A stretch of DNA of 64,000 nt from G965205725 sp965205725 (GCA_965205725.1 OZ242189.1:2418001-2482000); one strand, 5' to 3'; counted from the stretch's first letter, positions 53,771 through 63,979 are shown. The notes: generated from the letters alone by a model not told the origin. Numbers and translations: made by a program.

Positions 53771-54571
53771 GTGGAACCGATGACCCATATTGCGCTGCGC
53801 GCTGCCCGTAAAGCCGGCGAGCTGATTGCGAGGGCCATGGACGATGTCGAGCGGCTGGACCTGGAATCGAAAAGCGTCAATGACTTTGTCACCGAGATCG
53901 ACCGCAAAGCCGAACAGGACATTATTTACGACCTCAACAAGGCTTACCCCAGCCACAGCTTTCTGGGCGAGAAGGGTGGGCTGAGCGGCAATACCAAAAG
54001 TGACTACAAATGGATCATCGATCCCCTGGATGGCACAACCAATTTTATAAGGGGTATCCCACACTTCGCGGTATCTATTGCCTGCGAGTTTAAAGGGCGC
54101 CTGGAACACGCGGTCGTACTGGACCCGATACGAAGGGAAGAATTTACCGCCAGCCGTGGTTGCGGCGCGCAACTAAACGGCAGGCGTATCCGGGTAAGCC
54201 AGTTACCTGGCCTTGAGCACGCCTTACTGGGTACCGGTATCCCGCTTTTAGCACAGCAAGCCGATCACATGGACCCCTATATGGCAACCCTCGACAGGCT
54301 GGCGCGGCAGTCTGCGGGGATTCGCCGAGCGGGCACTGCCTCACTGGATCTGGCGTATGTCGCAGCCGGGCGACTGGACGCCTTTTGGGAAACAGGCTTA
54401 TCAGCACGGGATATTGCTGGCGGAGTCTTGTTAATCAGGGAAGCCGGTGGACTGGTTAGCGATTTTCGTGGCGAGGAGAACTTTATGGAAAGTGGCCATG
54501 TTGTGTGTGGCAACCCGAAGTGCTTTAAAGCAGTGCTGCAAGCCGTAAGGCCGCATCTCGGAACTGCATAA
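53771..54571 (+). CDS. suhB: Inositol monophosphatase family protein SuhB
   Basis: A 266-residue Mg-dependent phosphatase, also an rRNA transcription antitermination factor in E. coli. Metal-site motifs are GEKGG near 75, WIIDPLDGTTNFIRGIPHF near 90 and WETGLSARDIAGGVLLIREAGG near 215. Start GTG 53771 aligns with the usual MxPMxxIAxRAARxAG beginning; an ATG 9 nt later is in frame. It is divergent from the island and convergent with secF. Confidence 0.95.
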   Translation: MEPMTHIALRAARKAGELIARAMDDVERLDLESKSVNDFVTEIDRKAEQDIIYDLNKAYPSHSFLGEKGGLSGNTKSDYKWIIDPLDGTTNFIRGIPHFAVSIACEFKGRLEHAVVLDPIRREEFTASRGCGAQLNGRRIRVSQLPGLEHALLGTGIPLLAQQADHMDPYMATLDRLARQSAGIRRAGTASLDLAYVAAGRLDAFWETGLSARDIAGGVLLIREAGGLVSDFRGEENFMESGHVVCGNPKCFKAVLQAVRPHLGTA

Positions 54572-54605
54572 TATCGAGAATATGAGCATCGTCAGTTCAA
54601 CAGAT

Positions 54606-55517
54606 TTACGGCAGAGGGTCCGACTCTGCCCCCTCTACTACTGGAATCATCAAATCTTTCTTGCTCACACCCAGCCACATCAGAGCACTGGCAGCGACGT
54701 AAACCGATGAATAAGTACCAATCATCACCCCTACGATTAGCGCGATGGCAAAACCGTGAATCATCTCCCCACCAAATATAAACAAAGCGGCCAACACCAG
54801 CAGAGTTGTCAGGGAGGTCACCAGGGTACGCCCCAAAGTCTCCGACAGCGACACATTGATCACATGCTCAGCATCGCCTTTACGTATCTTGCGGAAATTT
54901 TCGCGAATACGGTCAGATACCACTATCGTGTCATTGAGCGAATAACCGATAACTGCCAATAGCGCCGCGAGTACAGTGAGATCGAATTCCAGGCCCACGA
55001 GAGAGAAAAAGCCCAGAGTGATCAGCACGTCGTGTGCCAGAGCTGCCACTGCACCCAGAGAGAACTTCAACTGAAACCGCAACGCCACATAGAGCATCAC
55101 CAGGCCAAGAGCCAACAACATTGCCAGCCCACCTTGATCTCGAAGTTCATCACCAACCTGAGGACCAACAAATTCAATACGCCGCAGTTCTACATCACCC
55201 GTATAGCCGCCTTGAAGTTTTTCCAGCAAAACTGCGCCGTCCTTGTCTGAATAACCCTGCGGCAGGCGGATCATAATGTCCCGGTCAGAGCCAAAGCGCA
55301 CAACGATGGCACCGGCAAAACCGCCATTCGCCAAAGCTGCGCGAACATCACTCAGAGGGGCCACATCACTGTAGTGAACCTCAACCAGAGTACCCCCGGT
55401 AAAGTCTAAACCCCAATTGAGTTGACGAGTGGCCAAAGAGCCAACCGACACCAGCAGCAGCAGCACAGAAAAAAGAACAGCGAGACGCCGCTGCCCCATA
55501 AAATTAATAGTCTTCAC
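54606..55517 (-). CDS. secF: Protein translocase subunit SecF
   Basis: A 303-residue inner-membrane protein with six membrane helices and the first periplasmic domain; FTGGTLVEVHYSD after helix 1, LALGLVMLYVALRFQLKF, AALLAVIGYSLNDTIVVSDRIREN and TLVTSLTTLLVLAALFIFGG. With SecD it uses the proton gradient to pull exported proteins across. It follows secD by 14 bases. Confidence 0.97.
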   Translation of the reverse strand: MKTINFMGQRRLAVLFSVLLLLVSVGSLATRQLNWGLDFTGGTLVEVHYSDVAPLSDVRAALANGGFAGAIVVRFGSDRDIMIRLPQGYSDKDGAVLLEKLQGGYTGDVELRRIEFVGPQVGDELRDQGGLAMLLALGLVMLYVALRFQLKFSLGAVAALAHDVLITLGFFSLVGLEFDLTVLAALLAVIGYSLNDTIVVSDRIRENFRKIRKGDAEHVINVSLSETLGRTLVTSLTTLLVLAALFIFGGEMIHGFAIALIVGVMIGTYSSVYVAASALMWLGVSKKDLMIPVVEGAESDPLP

Positions 55518-55531
55518 GTCACTCCCATCAT

Positions 55532-57397
55532 TCAGCCGATTTGCAGGCGCGCAACATCGCGCCCTCCGTAGATGAGATTAGTCAATGCCCGGGTACCTAC
55601 AATCGCGGTGAACATTGATGTCACAATGCCGATTGAAAGCGTCACTGCGAATCCCTTGATCGGGCCTGTGCCAACAGCGTACAAAATCAGGGCCACAAAA
55701 AGTGTTGTTATATTGGCATCGAGAATAGTCACAACGGCGCGTTGAAAGCCTGAGTGAATCGCCATTTGCGGCGACAAACCACTGGCAATTTCTTCACGTA
55801 TCCGCGAGAAAATCAGCACGTTGGCATCCACCGCCATGCCAACAGTCAAAACAATCCCGGCGATGCCAGGCAGTGTTAAGGTCGCCCCCAAAATAGACAT
55901 GCAGGCGACCAAAAGCACCAAATTGCAGCTCAGGGCGATTACAGCGACAACGCCGAACACCCGGTAATAAACCATCATGAACAGTATGACCAGTGCTAAA
56001 CCGACCTGTACTGATTTCACGCCTTGGGCCACATTTTCAGCACCTAGCGAGGGTCCAACCGTGCGTTCTTCGACAAAATCCATCGGCGCGGCCAGGGCAC
56101 CCGCGCGCAGCAATAGAGCCAGTTCAGAAGCCTCCTGTGGACTATCTAACCCGGTAATCTGAAACTGCACGCCCAGAGCAGACTGAATCACAGGCGCAGT
56201 AATCACCTTCTTGTCATCGAAGGAGGTCTTAACAATGACTTCTTCGCCTGCCTCATTTGTTTCATAGCGCGTGCGGTTCTTGCGCTCAATAAACAAAACA
56301 CCCATCCGTCGTTTAATATTGTCCCGGGTGGACTTGTGCATCAGTGCACCACCCTGGCTATCGAGACTGATGCTTACGTTGGGCTGCCCATTTTGATCGA
56401 AGCTCGCCTGGGCATTGGATACCCGCTCGCCTGAAATAATCACTTCTCGCTCCAGCCATTCACTCGCACCAGCGCGCTCGGCGCTGCGATAGGCAAATTG
56501 TTGGCGGCTACTGACTGGCGCGTCTGATCTGGCGACCAGGCGGAATTCCAGATTCGCAGTTTTACCGAGAATACGCTTGGCCTCCGCTGTGTCCTGAATG
56601 CCAGGCAATTCGACAACAATACGATTGGCCCCCTGCGGCTGCACCAAAGGCTCTGAAACACCGAGCTCATTGACCCGGTTACGCAGGATCGTCAAATTCT
56701 GGTTGAGCGCATAGCTGGTGAGCTCTTTCACTGTGGCTTCCGACATCTTCGCCTGGAACGTCCACTCCCCGGCTGCTTCTGCGCGCGACAGAACCAGCTC
56801 GGGGAAACTGTCTCGCACTGCATCTACAGCTTGATCGCGCAACTCTGCCGTGCGAAAGCGCCCCTCTATACCCGCATTTTTATTCGCAACAAAGCCGCGT
56901 ACTTTTTTCTCTCGCAGCAACTTCTTCGTCGCGCTCAGATAAAATTCCATCTTGCGTGCTACCGCCGCATCCGTATCGACTTCTAATTTGAAGTGAACGC
57001 CACCACTGAGATCCAAACCATACTTCATGGGCTGAGCGCCAAAATCAGTGAGCCACTCCGGCGTGGTTTGAGCCAAATTTAGCGCAACCACATAACCATC
57101 TCCCAGGGCACGTTGCACAACCCGTTGCGCTGAAAGCTGATCATCAGATTGGCGCAAGCGAATCAAGGCATTGCTGCCACGCAAGCCAATCTCTTCGCCA
57201 AAGTAACTCATACCGGATGCCGCCAAAGCTGTGGAGGCGCGCTTGAGAGTCCCTTCATCAATAATTTGGGAACTGCTTTGGCCGCTGATTTGCAGCGCCG
57301 GATCGGGGGCGTACAAATTTGGAGCTGCATAGAAAAACCCCAGCACGACCAGAGCCAGTACCAACAGGTATTTCCAGAGCGAATATCGGTTTAACAT
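55532..57397 (-). CDS. secD: Protein translocase subunit SecD
   Basis: A 621-residue protein with one N-terminal helix, a large periplasmic domain (YGLDLSGGVHFKLEVDTDAA, then LNQNLTILRNRVNELGVSEP and ANRIVVELPGIQD) and five C-terminal helices with MAVDANVLIFSRIREE. In most gammaproteobacteria tgt-yajC precede it; here the upstream 250 bases hold a MITE and a lone repeat end, then purL. Confidence 0.96.
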   Translation of the reverse strand: MLNRYSLWKYLLVLALVVLGFFYAAPNLYAPDPALQISGQSSSQIIDEGTLKRASTALAASGMSYFGEEIGLRGSNALIRLRQSDDQLSAQRVVQRALGDGYVVALNLAQTTPEWLTDFGAQPMKYGLDLSGGVHFKLEVDTDAAVARKMEFYLSATKKLLREKKVRGFVANKNAGIEGRFRTAELRDQAVDAVRDSFPELVLSRAEAAGEWTFQAKMSEATVKELTSYALNQNLTILRNRVNELGVSEPLVQPQGANRIVVELPGIQDTAEAKRILGKTANLEFRLVARSDAPVSSRQQFAYRSAERAGASEWLEREVIISGERVSNAQASFDQNGQPNVSISLDSQGGALMHKSTRDNIKRRMGVLFIERKNRTRYETNEAGEEVIVKTSFDDKKVITAPVIQSALGVQFQITGLDSPQEASELALLLRAGALAAPMDFVEERTVGPSLGAENVAQGVKSVQVGLALVILFMMVYYRVFGVVAVIALSCNLVLLVACMSILGATLTLPGIAGIVLTVGMAVDANVLIFSRIREEIASGLSPQMAIHSGFQRAVVTILDANITTLFVALILYAVGTGPIKGFAVTLSIGIVTSMFTAIVGTRALTNLIYGGRDVARLQIG

Positions 57398-57428
57398 GAC
57401 TTACTCAACAGAAATGATGCGCCATTAT

Positions 57429-57567
57429 GAGACCTTTGCACGAAAGCCATTTCACCTGCATGTTGCGTTAAAATCGTACTCAATCGGTCATTTATACCCA
57501 TAAACTCCCTCATTCCGTGCGTTTTTGCCTTGCCTGAAAGTGAAATCATCTTCCGTGCAAAGGTCTC
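57429..57567 (-). mobile_element. GAGACC-MITE copy 4, upstream of secD
   Basis: 139 bp with duplication ATTAT on both sides (57424-57428 and 57568-57572), 31 bases before the secD ATG. Any secD promoter must lie in or beyond it. Confidence 0.93.
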
Positions 57568-57582
57568 ATTATAATTAAATGC

Positions 57583-57597
57583 GAGACCTTTGCACGA
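57583..57597. repeat. Lone MITE/IS end
   Basis: GAGACCTTTGCACGA occurs again 16 bases after copy 4, but the sequence that follows is unrelated to the MITE and no second end is seen. It is likely the scar of another element. Confidence 0.7.
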
Positions 57598-57650
57598 ACG
57601 GGCCATGCGGCCAAAGTGGGGCTTAGAAAACCTTGGTTCGTTTCTCAAGC

Positions 57651-60600
57651 TCAGTTGATCCACACTCTCGCATTGCGGAAAAGACGCAGCCAGCCACCGT
57701 CTTCGTCCCAATCTGCAGGAGCCCATGAATTTGTCTGCGCCCTGAACACTCGCTCTGGATGGGGCATCATGATTGTCGCTCGGCCGTCGCTGCTGCACAG
57801 GCCCGTGATTCCTGCTGGCGAGCCATTGGGATTCGACGGATAAGTGCTCGCTCGCGACAAGTCGTTATTTACAAATCGCATACCCACCAGGCCAGCCTCT
57901 TGCAGTGCACGGAGTTGATCTTCACCGGAAAACTCCGCCCTGCCCTCGCTATGGGCTACGGCAATCGGCAAATGGGAACCGGTCATACCCCGCAGCAATA
58001 CTGATGGACTTGCTTCAATGCCAACCAGTGCGAGCCGCGCTTCAAACTGTTCTGAGCGATTGCGCACAAAGCGCGGCCAGTTTTCTGCACCGGGAATCAA
58101 GGTGTGTAAACTGGATACCATTTGGCAACCGTTACACACCCCGAGCGTGAAGGTATCACTGCGCTCGAAATAGGCCTGAAACTGATCGCGCAAAGCAGCA
58201 TTAAACAGTATCGTTTTGGCCCAGCCTTCGCCGGCGCCCAGCACATCGCCGTAGGAAAAACCACCGCAGGCTGCGAGCCCTCTAAAATCAGATAAGTTAA
58301 CTCGCCCATTGATCAAGTCGCTCATATGCACGTCGTAGCTGGCGAAGCCAGCGCGATGAAACGCGGCGCCCATTTCTACATGGCCGTTGACCCCCTGTTC
58401 TCTCAGTATCGCAACCTTTGGCTGACTCCCAAGACCAAGATAGGGAGCCGAGATGTCTTCATTGACATCAAAACTTAACTTTGCACTCAGCCCCGGATTA
58501 TCCAGCGCCAGGGCGGCAAACTCTTCCACGGCGCACTGCGGATTATCCCGCAGCGCCTGAATTCGATAGCTGGTCTCGCTCCATATCCGCTGCATGCGCT
58601 GGCGAGAGTCAGCCCAAAGCAGCTCTCCGTCACGTATTACTTTGACCGCATCACCTTCAGTGGCCGCCCCGATTGGAACAATACACTGGCCAATACCCAG
58701 TTCTTCTGCCAGCGAGATTACCGCCGACACATCCCCAGTGGTCACCTGCAATACCGCGCCGGCTTCTTCGTTAAACAGTAATGCCAATGAGTCTCCTGCA
58801 CAGGAATCACGCATCAAGGCGTCGAGATTGAGAGATAAACCACAGTGACCGGCAAACGCCATTTCCAACAGAGTTGCAATCAATCCCCCATCAGAACGAT
58901 CGTGGTAGGCGAGCAGGATTTCATCCTCCAGCAAGCGCTGGGTCAGATTAAACAGACCCGATAAACTAGAGGCTTGCTCGACATCCGGAGCTACATCTCC
59001 AACTTGCGAATAAACCTGGGCCAGCGCCGAACCGCCCAGGCGTGAACGACCAGCGCTGACATCGACCAACAGTAGGCAATTATCACTGTCGCGGCAACGC
59101 AATTGAGGTGTCACTGTTTTTCGCACATCCAATACTGGCGAAAAGGCCGACACAATAAGAGAAACCGGTGCCGTAACGGCCTTGTTTTCACCGGCCTCGT
59201 GCCAGGTGGTGCGCATAGACATGGAGTCTTTACCTACCGGTATGGTTAAACCTAATGCCGGGCAAAACTCCATACCAACTGCGTGAACGGTATCGAATAA
59301 AGTTTCGTCTTCCCTGCCATAGCCCGCAGCGCACATCCAATTGGCTGACAGCTTGATGTCACTGAGATGGCCGATTCGCGCTCCGGCAATGTTCGTTATC
59401 GCCTCGGCAACAGCCATACGCCCTGACGCGGGGCCGCTGATCAAGGCAAGAGGCGTTCGCTCACCCATAGACATCGCTTCACCAGTATTGCCATCATAAG
59501 ACACTGTAGTCACTGCACAATCGGCAACCGGCACCTGCCAGGGGCCCACCATCTGATCCTGGGTTACCATGCCGGTCACAGTTCTATCGCCAATGGTGAT
59601 CAGAAACTGCTTGCTGGCAACTGTGGGCAGGCGCATGACCCTCTCGATAGCCTCTGCAAGCTCAACTCCGTCCAGAGACAGCACAGGCTGTTGCACAATT
59701 TGCCTTTGCAGCTCTCGGTGCATACGCGGTGGCTTGCCAAATAACACGGACATCGGCAAATCGACCGGGTTGTTGGCAAAAGTCTGATCGGACACCGTCA
59801 GGTGCATTGTGTCAGTTGCTTCTCCAACCACTGCATAGGGGCATCGTTCCCGCTCACAAATATCCACAAACCGCTGCAAATCCCGAGCCGCGATTGCCAT
59901 CACGTAGCGTTCCTGCGACTCATTACACCAAATTTCCAAAGGCGACATACCCGGCTCATCATTCGGCACATTGCGCAATTCAAAGCGGCCGCCCCGATTC
60001 CCATCCTTTACCAGTTCTGGAAACGCATTGGACAAACCACCAGCACCCACATCGTGAATAAAGGCGATGGGGTTCTCTTCACCCAACTGCCAGCAGCGAT
60101 CAATAACCTCCTGACAACGCCTCTCAATTTCCGGATTCTGTCGCTGCACCGACGCGAAATCCAAATCCTCCGCGCTTTGCCCGCTGGCCATGGATGAGGC
60201 TGCACCACCGCCGAGGCCTATAAGCATCGCCGGGCCACCGAGGATCACCAGCTTTGAACCGGGGTCAAAGGTACCCTTATCGACATGTTCCTCGCGGATA
60301 TTACCGTAACCTCCGGCAATCATTATTGGCTTGTGATAACCGCGAATTTCAACGCCATTGATACCCTGCGCCTCGCCTTCCAGGGTACGGAAATAACCGC
60401 ACAGGTTTGGCCTTCCAAATTCATTATTGAAGGCCGCGCCACCAATCGGCCCCTCAATCATAATGTCCAGGGCAGAAACAATCCGTGCGGGCTTGCCGTA
60501 CACCTGCTCCCAGGGTTGTTGAAAGTCGGGGATATTTAAATTGGAAACAGAAAAACCACTCAACCCGACTTTAGGCTTGGAGCCTCGACCCACCGCACCT

Positions 60601-61556
60601 TCGTCGCGAATTTCGCCGCCGGAACCTGTGCCAGCCCCAGAAAATGGGGCAATGGCCGTCGGGTGATTGTGGGTCTCTACCTTCATTAAAAGGTGGATAT
60701 TTTCCTCGGAATAACCGTACTCACCCGTCAACGGGTTCGGATAGAAACGCCCGGCATAAGTACCCTCTACAACCGCAGCGTTGTCAGAATAGGCCGACAA
60801 AACCTTTTCGCCACCCTTTTCATTGGTATTGCGAATCATCTCAAACAGAGACAGGCCTTGCTCCTGGTCATCAATGCTCCAACTGGCATTGAATATCTTG
60901 TGGCGACAATGCTCGGAGTTCGCCTGAGCAAACATCATGAGTTCAATATCGTTAGGATTTCGACCTAACTGGGTAAAACTCTCTACCAGATAATTGATTT
61001 CATCTTCCGCCAGTGCCAGCCCCAGTTCGGTGTTTGCGACCACCAGCGCCTGTCGCCCACCCCCCAGAATATCTACAGAGGTCATTTCTCCAGGACTTGC
61101 ATGGCTGAACAACTGTTGCGCCAATTCAAGTTCAGGCAATACCTGTTCAACCATGCGGTCATACAAACAGCTCGCAACTGTTTCACTGAGCTGCCCGGAG
61201 CTGCCCGTGGGCATTTCAACACAGTAGGCAATACCACGCTCCACTCGAAGCACAGAATCAAGTCCACAATTATGCACAATGTCCGTCGCCTTACTGGACC
61301 AGGGCGAGATGGTGCCAGTACGGGGCACTGTTAAAAACAGAACCCCGGGAAAATCCTCCAGAGGCGCGCTTGGCCCGTATTCAAGCAGGCCACCTAAAAT
61401 GCGGGTTTCTTCGTCACTCAAGCCAGCGCCGAGATCAGCGAAGTGCACAAATTCGCTGCGAACCCGACCAATTTCCGTACTAATTTGTTGAAGTTTTGCC
61501 TGGAGTTTACTGAGTCTGAAATCCGACAGAGCTGGTGCGCCGCGCAGGATGAGCAT
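57651..61556 (-). CDS. purL: Phosphoribosylformylglycinamidine synthase (large type)
   Basis: A 1301-residue enzyme of purine synthesis (FGAR plus glutamine and ATP to FGAM). An N-terminal PurS-like domain, FGAM synthetase domain (FAQANSEHCRHKIFNA, VETHNHPTAIAPFSGAGTG, DVGAGGLSNAFPEL) and the C-terminal class I glutaminase (GLAACGGFSYGDVLGAGEGW, LGVCNGCQMVSSL with nucleophile Cys, MPHPERVF) are all present. It is divergent from mltF as in E. coli and Pseudomonas. Confidence 0.97.
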   Translation of the reverse strand: MLILRGAPALSDFRLSKLQAKLQQISTEIGRVRSEFVHFADLGAGLSDEETRILGGLLEYGPSAPLEDFPGVLFLTVPRTGTISPWSSKATDIVHNCGLDSVLRVERGIAYCVEMPTGSSGQLSETVASCLYDRMVEQVLPELELAQQLFSHASPGEMTSVDILGGGRQALVVANTELGLALAEDEINYLVESFTQLGRNPNDIELMMFAQANSEHCRHKIFNASWSIDDQEQGLSLFEMIRNTNEKGGEKVLSAYSDNAAVVEGTYAGRFYPNPLTGEYGYSEENIHLLMKVETHNHPTAIAPFSGAGTGSGGEIRDEGAVGRGSKPKVGLSGFSVSNLNIPDFQQPWEQVYGKPARIVSALDIMIEGPIGGAAFNNEFGRPNLCGYFRTLEGEAQGINGVEIRGYHKPIMIAGGYGNIREEHVDKGTFDPGSKLVILGGPAMLIGLGGGAASSMASGQSAEDLDFASVQRQNPEIERRCQEVIDRCWQLGEENPIAFIHDVGAGGLSNAFPELVKDGNRGGRFELRNVPNDEPGMSPLEIWCNESQERYVMAIAARDLQRFVDICERERCPYAVVGEATDTMHLTVSDQTFANNPVDLPMSVLFGKPPRMHRELQRQIVQQPVLSLDGVELAEAIERVMRLPTVASKQFLITIGDRTVTGMVTQDQMVGPWQVPVADCAVTTVSYDGNTGEAMSMGERTPLALISGPASGRMAVAEAITNIAGARIGHLSDIKLSANWMCAAGYGREDETLFDTVHAVGMEFCPALGLTIPVGKDSMSMRTTWHEAGENKAVTAPVSLIVSAFSPVLDVRKTVTPQLRCRDSDNCLLLVDVSAGRSRLGGSALAQVYSQVGDVAPDVEQASSLSGLFNLTQRLLEDEILLAYHDRSDGGLIATLLEMAFAGHCGLSLNLDALMRDSCAGDSLALLFNEEAGAVLQVTTGDVSAVISLAEELGIGQCIVPIGAATEGDAVKVIRDGELLWADSRQRMQRIWSETSYRIQALRDNPQCAVEEFAALALDNPGLSAKLSFDVNEDISAPYLGLGSQPKVAILREQGVNGHVEMGAAFHRAGFASYDVHMSDLINGRVNLSDFRGLAACGGFSYGDVLGAGEGWAKTILFNAALRDQFQAYFERSDTFTLGVCNGCQMVSSLHTLIPGAENWPRFVRNRSEQFEARLALVGIEASPSVLLRGMTGSHLPIAVAHSEGRAEFSGEDQLRALQEAGLVGMRFVNNDLSRASTYPSNPNGSPAGITGLCSSDGRATIMMPHPERVFRAQTNSWAPADWDEDGGWLRLFRNARVWIN

Positions 61557-61697
61557 GCTTTGAATGGCCTCTGGGCAGGGGGCTATTGAAAACGCGGTAT
61601 TGTACTTGAATTACTGCGGCGACGTTAGCAGCGCGGACGTAAATATCTACTCTTGAGCTTGTTTCTACTCAGCAGTGCACAGCGCTAGAATGACAAT

Positions 61698-63128
61698 ATG
61701 GTTACCAGATTAAAAAGCAGATGGTGTCTGCTGACGCTGGCCTTATGTATGAGCGGCTGTGGCGGTAAAGACAGCCTTTCACGCATTGAGGAGACTGGCG
61801 TTCTCAACGTCATCACCCGCAATGGACCAACAACTTATTATGTCGACAAAGGCGAACCCGCCGGCTTTGAATACCAGCTAGTCCGCCTCTTTGCCGAAGA
61901 GCTCGGAGTAAAACTCAATATTCGCAGCGAGTTTAGCGTGCCCGCCATACTCCAGGCCATGCGCCGAAACCAGGCGGATTTGGCCGCAGCCGCCCTGAGT
62001 ATTACACCAAAAAGGCAACAGGAGTTCTTGTTTAGTTCGCCCTACTACGACATCAAACCGCAAATCGTTTATCTCACTGGTTCTGCAAAGCCACGCAAAC
62101 TATCAGACTTGAGCTCTGGAAGACTGGTTATGACGGCGGGCAGCAACCATACAGAGACCTTCGCTTTTCTAAAAGAACTGGAACCATCCCTGCTGTGGGA
62201 CGAAATTCCCGGAGCAGAGCCCGCAGATTTATTAGAACAGGTCTCCTCTATGAACGCAGATTACGCCGTAGTCAATTCCAATGCCTTTATTGCCAACCGC
62301 AGCTTCTACCCCCGCTTGAGGCTGGGCTTTAGCATTGACCGAAAAGACCAGCTAGCCTGGCTATTCCCCCTCGGTGAGTCCAGCCAGCGGCTCAGCGAGC
62401 GAGCCAATGCATTCATTCAGCGAATCAGCGAAGATGGCACACTGGCAAAACTCAAAGAAAACCACTTTGAACACGCCTCGAGTATCAACCCGGTCGGCGC
62501 GCAGACATTCAATCGCAATATGCAACGCAAGTTACCTGAATACGAAAACCTGATTCGGCAGGTAGCAGACGAGTATCAACTGGATTGGCACCTGCTAGCG
62601 GCAATCGCCTATCAAGAGTCACACTGGAATCCAGAGGCTCGCTCGCCCACTGGAGTGCGCGGCATGATGATGCTGACGCGAAATACCGCCCGCGAAATGG
62701 GCGTTAAAAACCGACTGGACGCCCTGCAGAGTTTGCAAGGGGGAGCGCGCTACTTTAAAAAGATCAAGCGTCTGCTGCCCTCTGACATCTACGAACCTGA
62801 CCGCACCTGGTTTGCCCTGGCCGCGTACAATATAGGTCGCGGTCATCTTGAAGATGCGCGGGTGATCACCGAGCGCCAGGGCGGCGACCCGCATCTCTGG
62901 AAGGACGTGTCGCAACGACTCCCGCTTCTGCAGAAACAACAGTTTTACAAACGTACCCGCTATGGTTACGCTCGCGGCTCGGAACCAGTTACCTATGTAA
63001 AGAATATTCGTCACTACCACAGCATTCTAAGTTGGCGGGATGTTCAGCGAGAGCGACCGCGACCGCCCATTAATACTGATGAACTGCTCCCAGAAGCATT
63101 ACAAATGAGCAAGCTCTCGGCGCTATAA
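61698..63128 (+). CDS. mltF: Membrane-bound lytic murein transglycosylase F
   Basis: A 476-residue outer-membrane lipoprotein: signal with lipobox LCMSGC near residue 20, an amino-acid-binding-protein-like regulatory domain (GVLNVITRNGPTTYYVDKGE, LAAAALSITPKRQQEF) and a C-terminal SLT domain with catalytic Glu in LLAAIAYQESHWNPEA, then TGVRGMMMLTRNTAREMGV and FALAAYNIGRGHLEDAR. It cleaves peptidoglycan glycan strands. Confidence 0.96.
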   Translation: MVTRLKSRWCLLTLALCMSGCGGKDSLSRIEETGVLNVITRNGPTTYYVDKGEPAGFEYQLVRLFAEELGVKLNIRSEFSVPAILQAMRRNQADLAAAALSITPKRQQEFLFSSPYYDIKPQIVYLTGSAKPRKLSDLSSGRLVMTAGSNHTETFAFLKELEPSLLWDEIPGAEPADLLEQVSSMNADYAVVNSNAFIANRSFYPRLRLGFSIDRKDQLAWLFPLGESSQRLSERANAFIQRISEDGTLAKLKENHFEHASSINPVGAQTFNRNMQRKLPEYENLIRQVADEYQLDWHLLAAIAYQESHWNPEARSPTGVRGMMMLTRNTAREMGVKNRLDALQSLQGGARYFKKIKRLLPSDIYEPDRTWFALAAYNIGRGHLEDARVITERQGGDPHLWKDVSQRLPLLQKQQFYKRTRYGYARGSEPVTYVKNIRHYHSILSWRDVQRERPRPPINTDELLPEALQMSKLSAL

Positions 63129-63213
63129 CAATTGCGACAGTCTTTTCCAATATAAAAAAGGCCACCTGCTCGCCCCCGTTGCACTAATTGTCCCGACCTT
63201 TAATTTACCTGGC

Positions 63214-63894
63214 CTACAGCAAGCCCTGCTCGGCAAAAGAGAACTGTTGACCTCGGCCCACCACAATGTGATCGAGCACCCGGATGTCCAATAAACTCAG
63301 AGCCGCTTGCAAACGCTCTGTAATACGCCGGTCTGCGGCGCTGGGCTCGGCAATGCCAGAGGGGTGATTGTGGGCGAGAATCACCGAGGCGGCATTAAGC
63401 TGCAGTGCGCGGCTCACCACCTCGCGGGGATATACTGCCGCACCGTCGAGGGTGCCGGTAAACAAGTCCTCGCAGCAGATCAACGCATTTTGACTGTCCA
63501 GAAACAGGCAGCTGAATACCTCGCGGGTTCGGTCGCGCAAATGCATGCTGAGAAAGTCGCGAGTTTGCTGTGGGCTGCTGAGCGTACTGCCCTGTTGCAA
63601 CACCTCGCGAGCCTGGCGCCTTGCCAGCTCAAGGGCTGCGTGCAAGCCAGCGTACTTGGCCGGGCCAACCCCCGATTCACTGCACAAGTCCCGGCGGCTG
63701 GCAGAGAACAGCCCGGTCAGATTATCAAAGCGCTGTAACAAATAACGGGACAAGGCCAACACATCCAGCCCCCTGGTACCGGTTCCGAGCAGTAGGGCCA
63801 ATAACTCGGCATCCGATAGGGCTGCGGCACCCCGCGACAGCAGTTTTTCCCGCGGTGCTTCGCCAACAGGCCATTGTGAAAGGCTCATAGCCAT
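63214..63894 (-). CDS. radC: RadC-family JAB1/MPN protein
   Basis: A 226-residue protein: N-terminal PREKLLSRGAAALSDAELLALLLGTGT with helix-hairpin-helix, and a C-terminal JAMM metal domain, VILAHNHPSGIAEPSAAD. The DNA repair role once given to it is doubtful; true function is unknown. It converges with mltF and is divergent from the gene at 63980. Confidence 0.95.
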   Translation of the reverse strand: MAMSLSQWPVGEAPREKLLSRGAAALSDAELLALLLGTGTRGLDVLALSRYLLQRFDNLTGLFSASRRDLCSESGVGPAKYAGLHAALELARRQAREVLQQGSTLSSPQQTRDFLSMHLRDRTREVFSCLFLDSQNALICCEDLFTGTLDGAAVYPREVVSRALQLNAASVILAHNHPSGIAEPSAADRRITERLQAALSLLDIRVLDHIVVGRGQQFSFAEQGLL

Positions 63895-63979
63895 CCTCCC
63901 TGATCCCTTGCGCTTAGTGTCAAATCCCTTGGCGCAATGCTATCTTTAGCTTGGCTGTTTTTCTGGATTGGTCAAGCTC

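Noticed and set aside
57391..57798. Open frame of 135 codons through MITE copy 4
   Set aside because: It exists only because the MITE is open in one frame; it overlaps purL's end, has no ribosome-binding site, and no family likeness.
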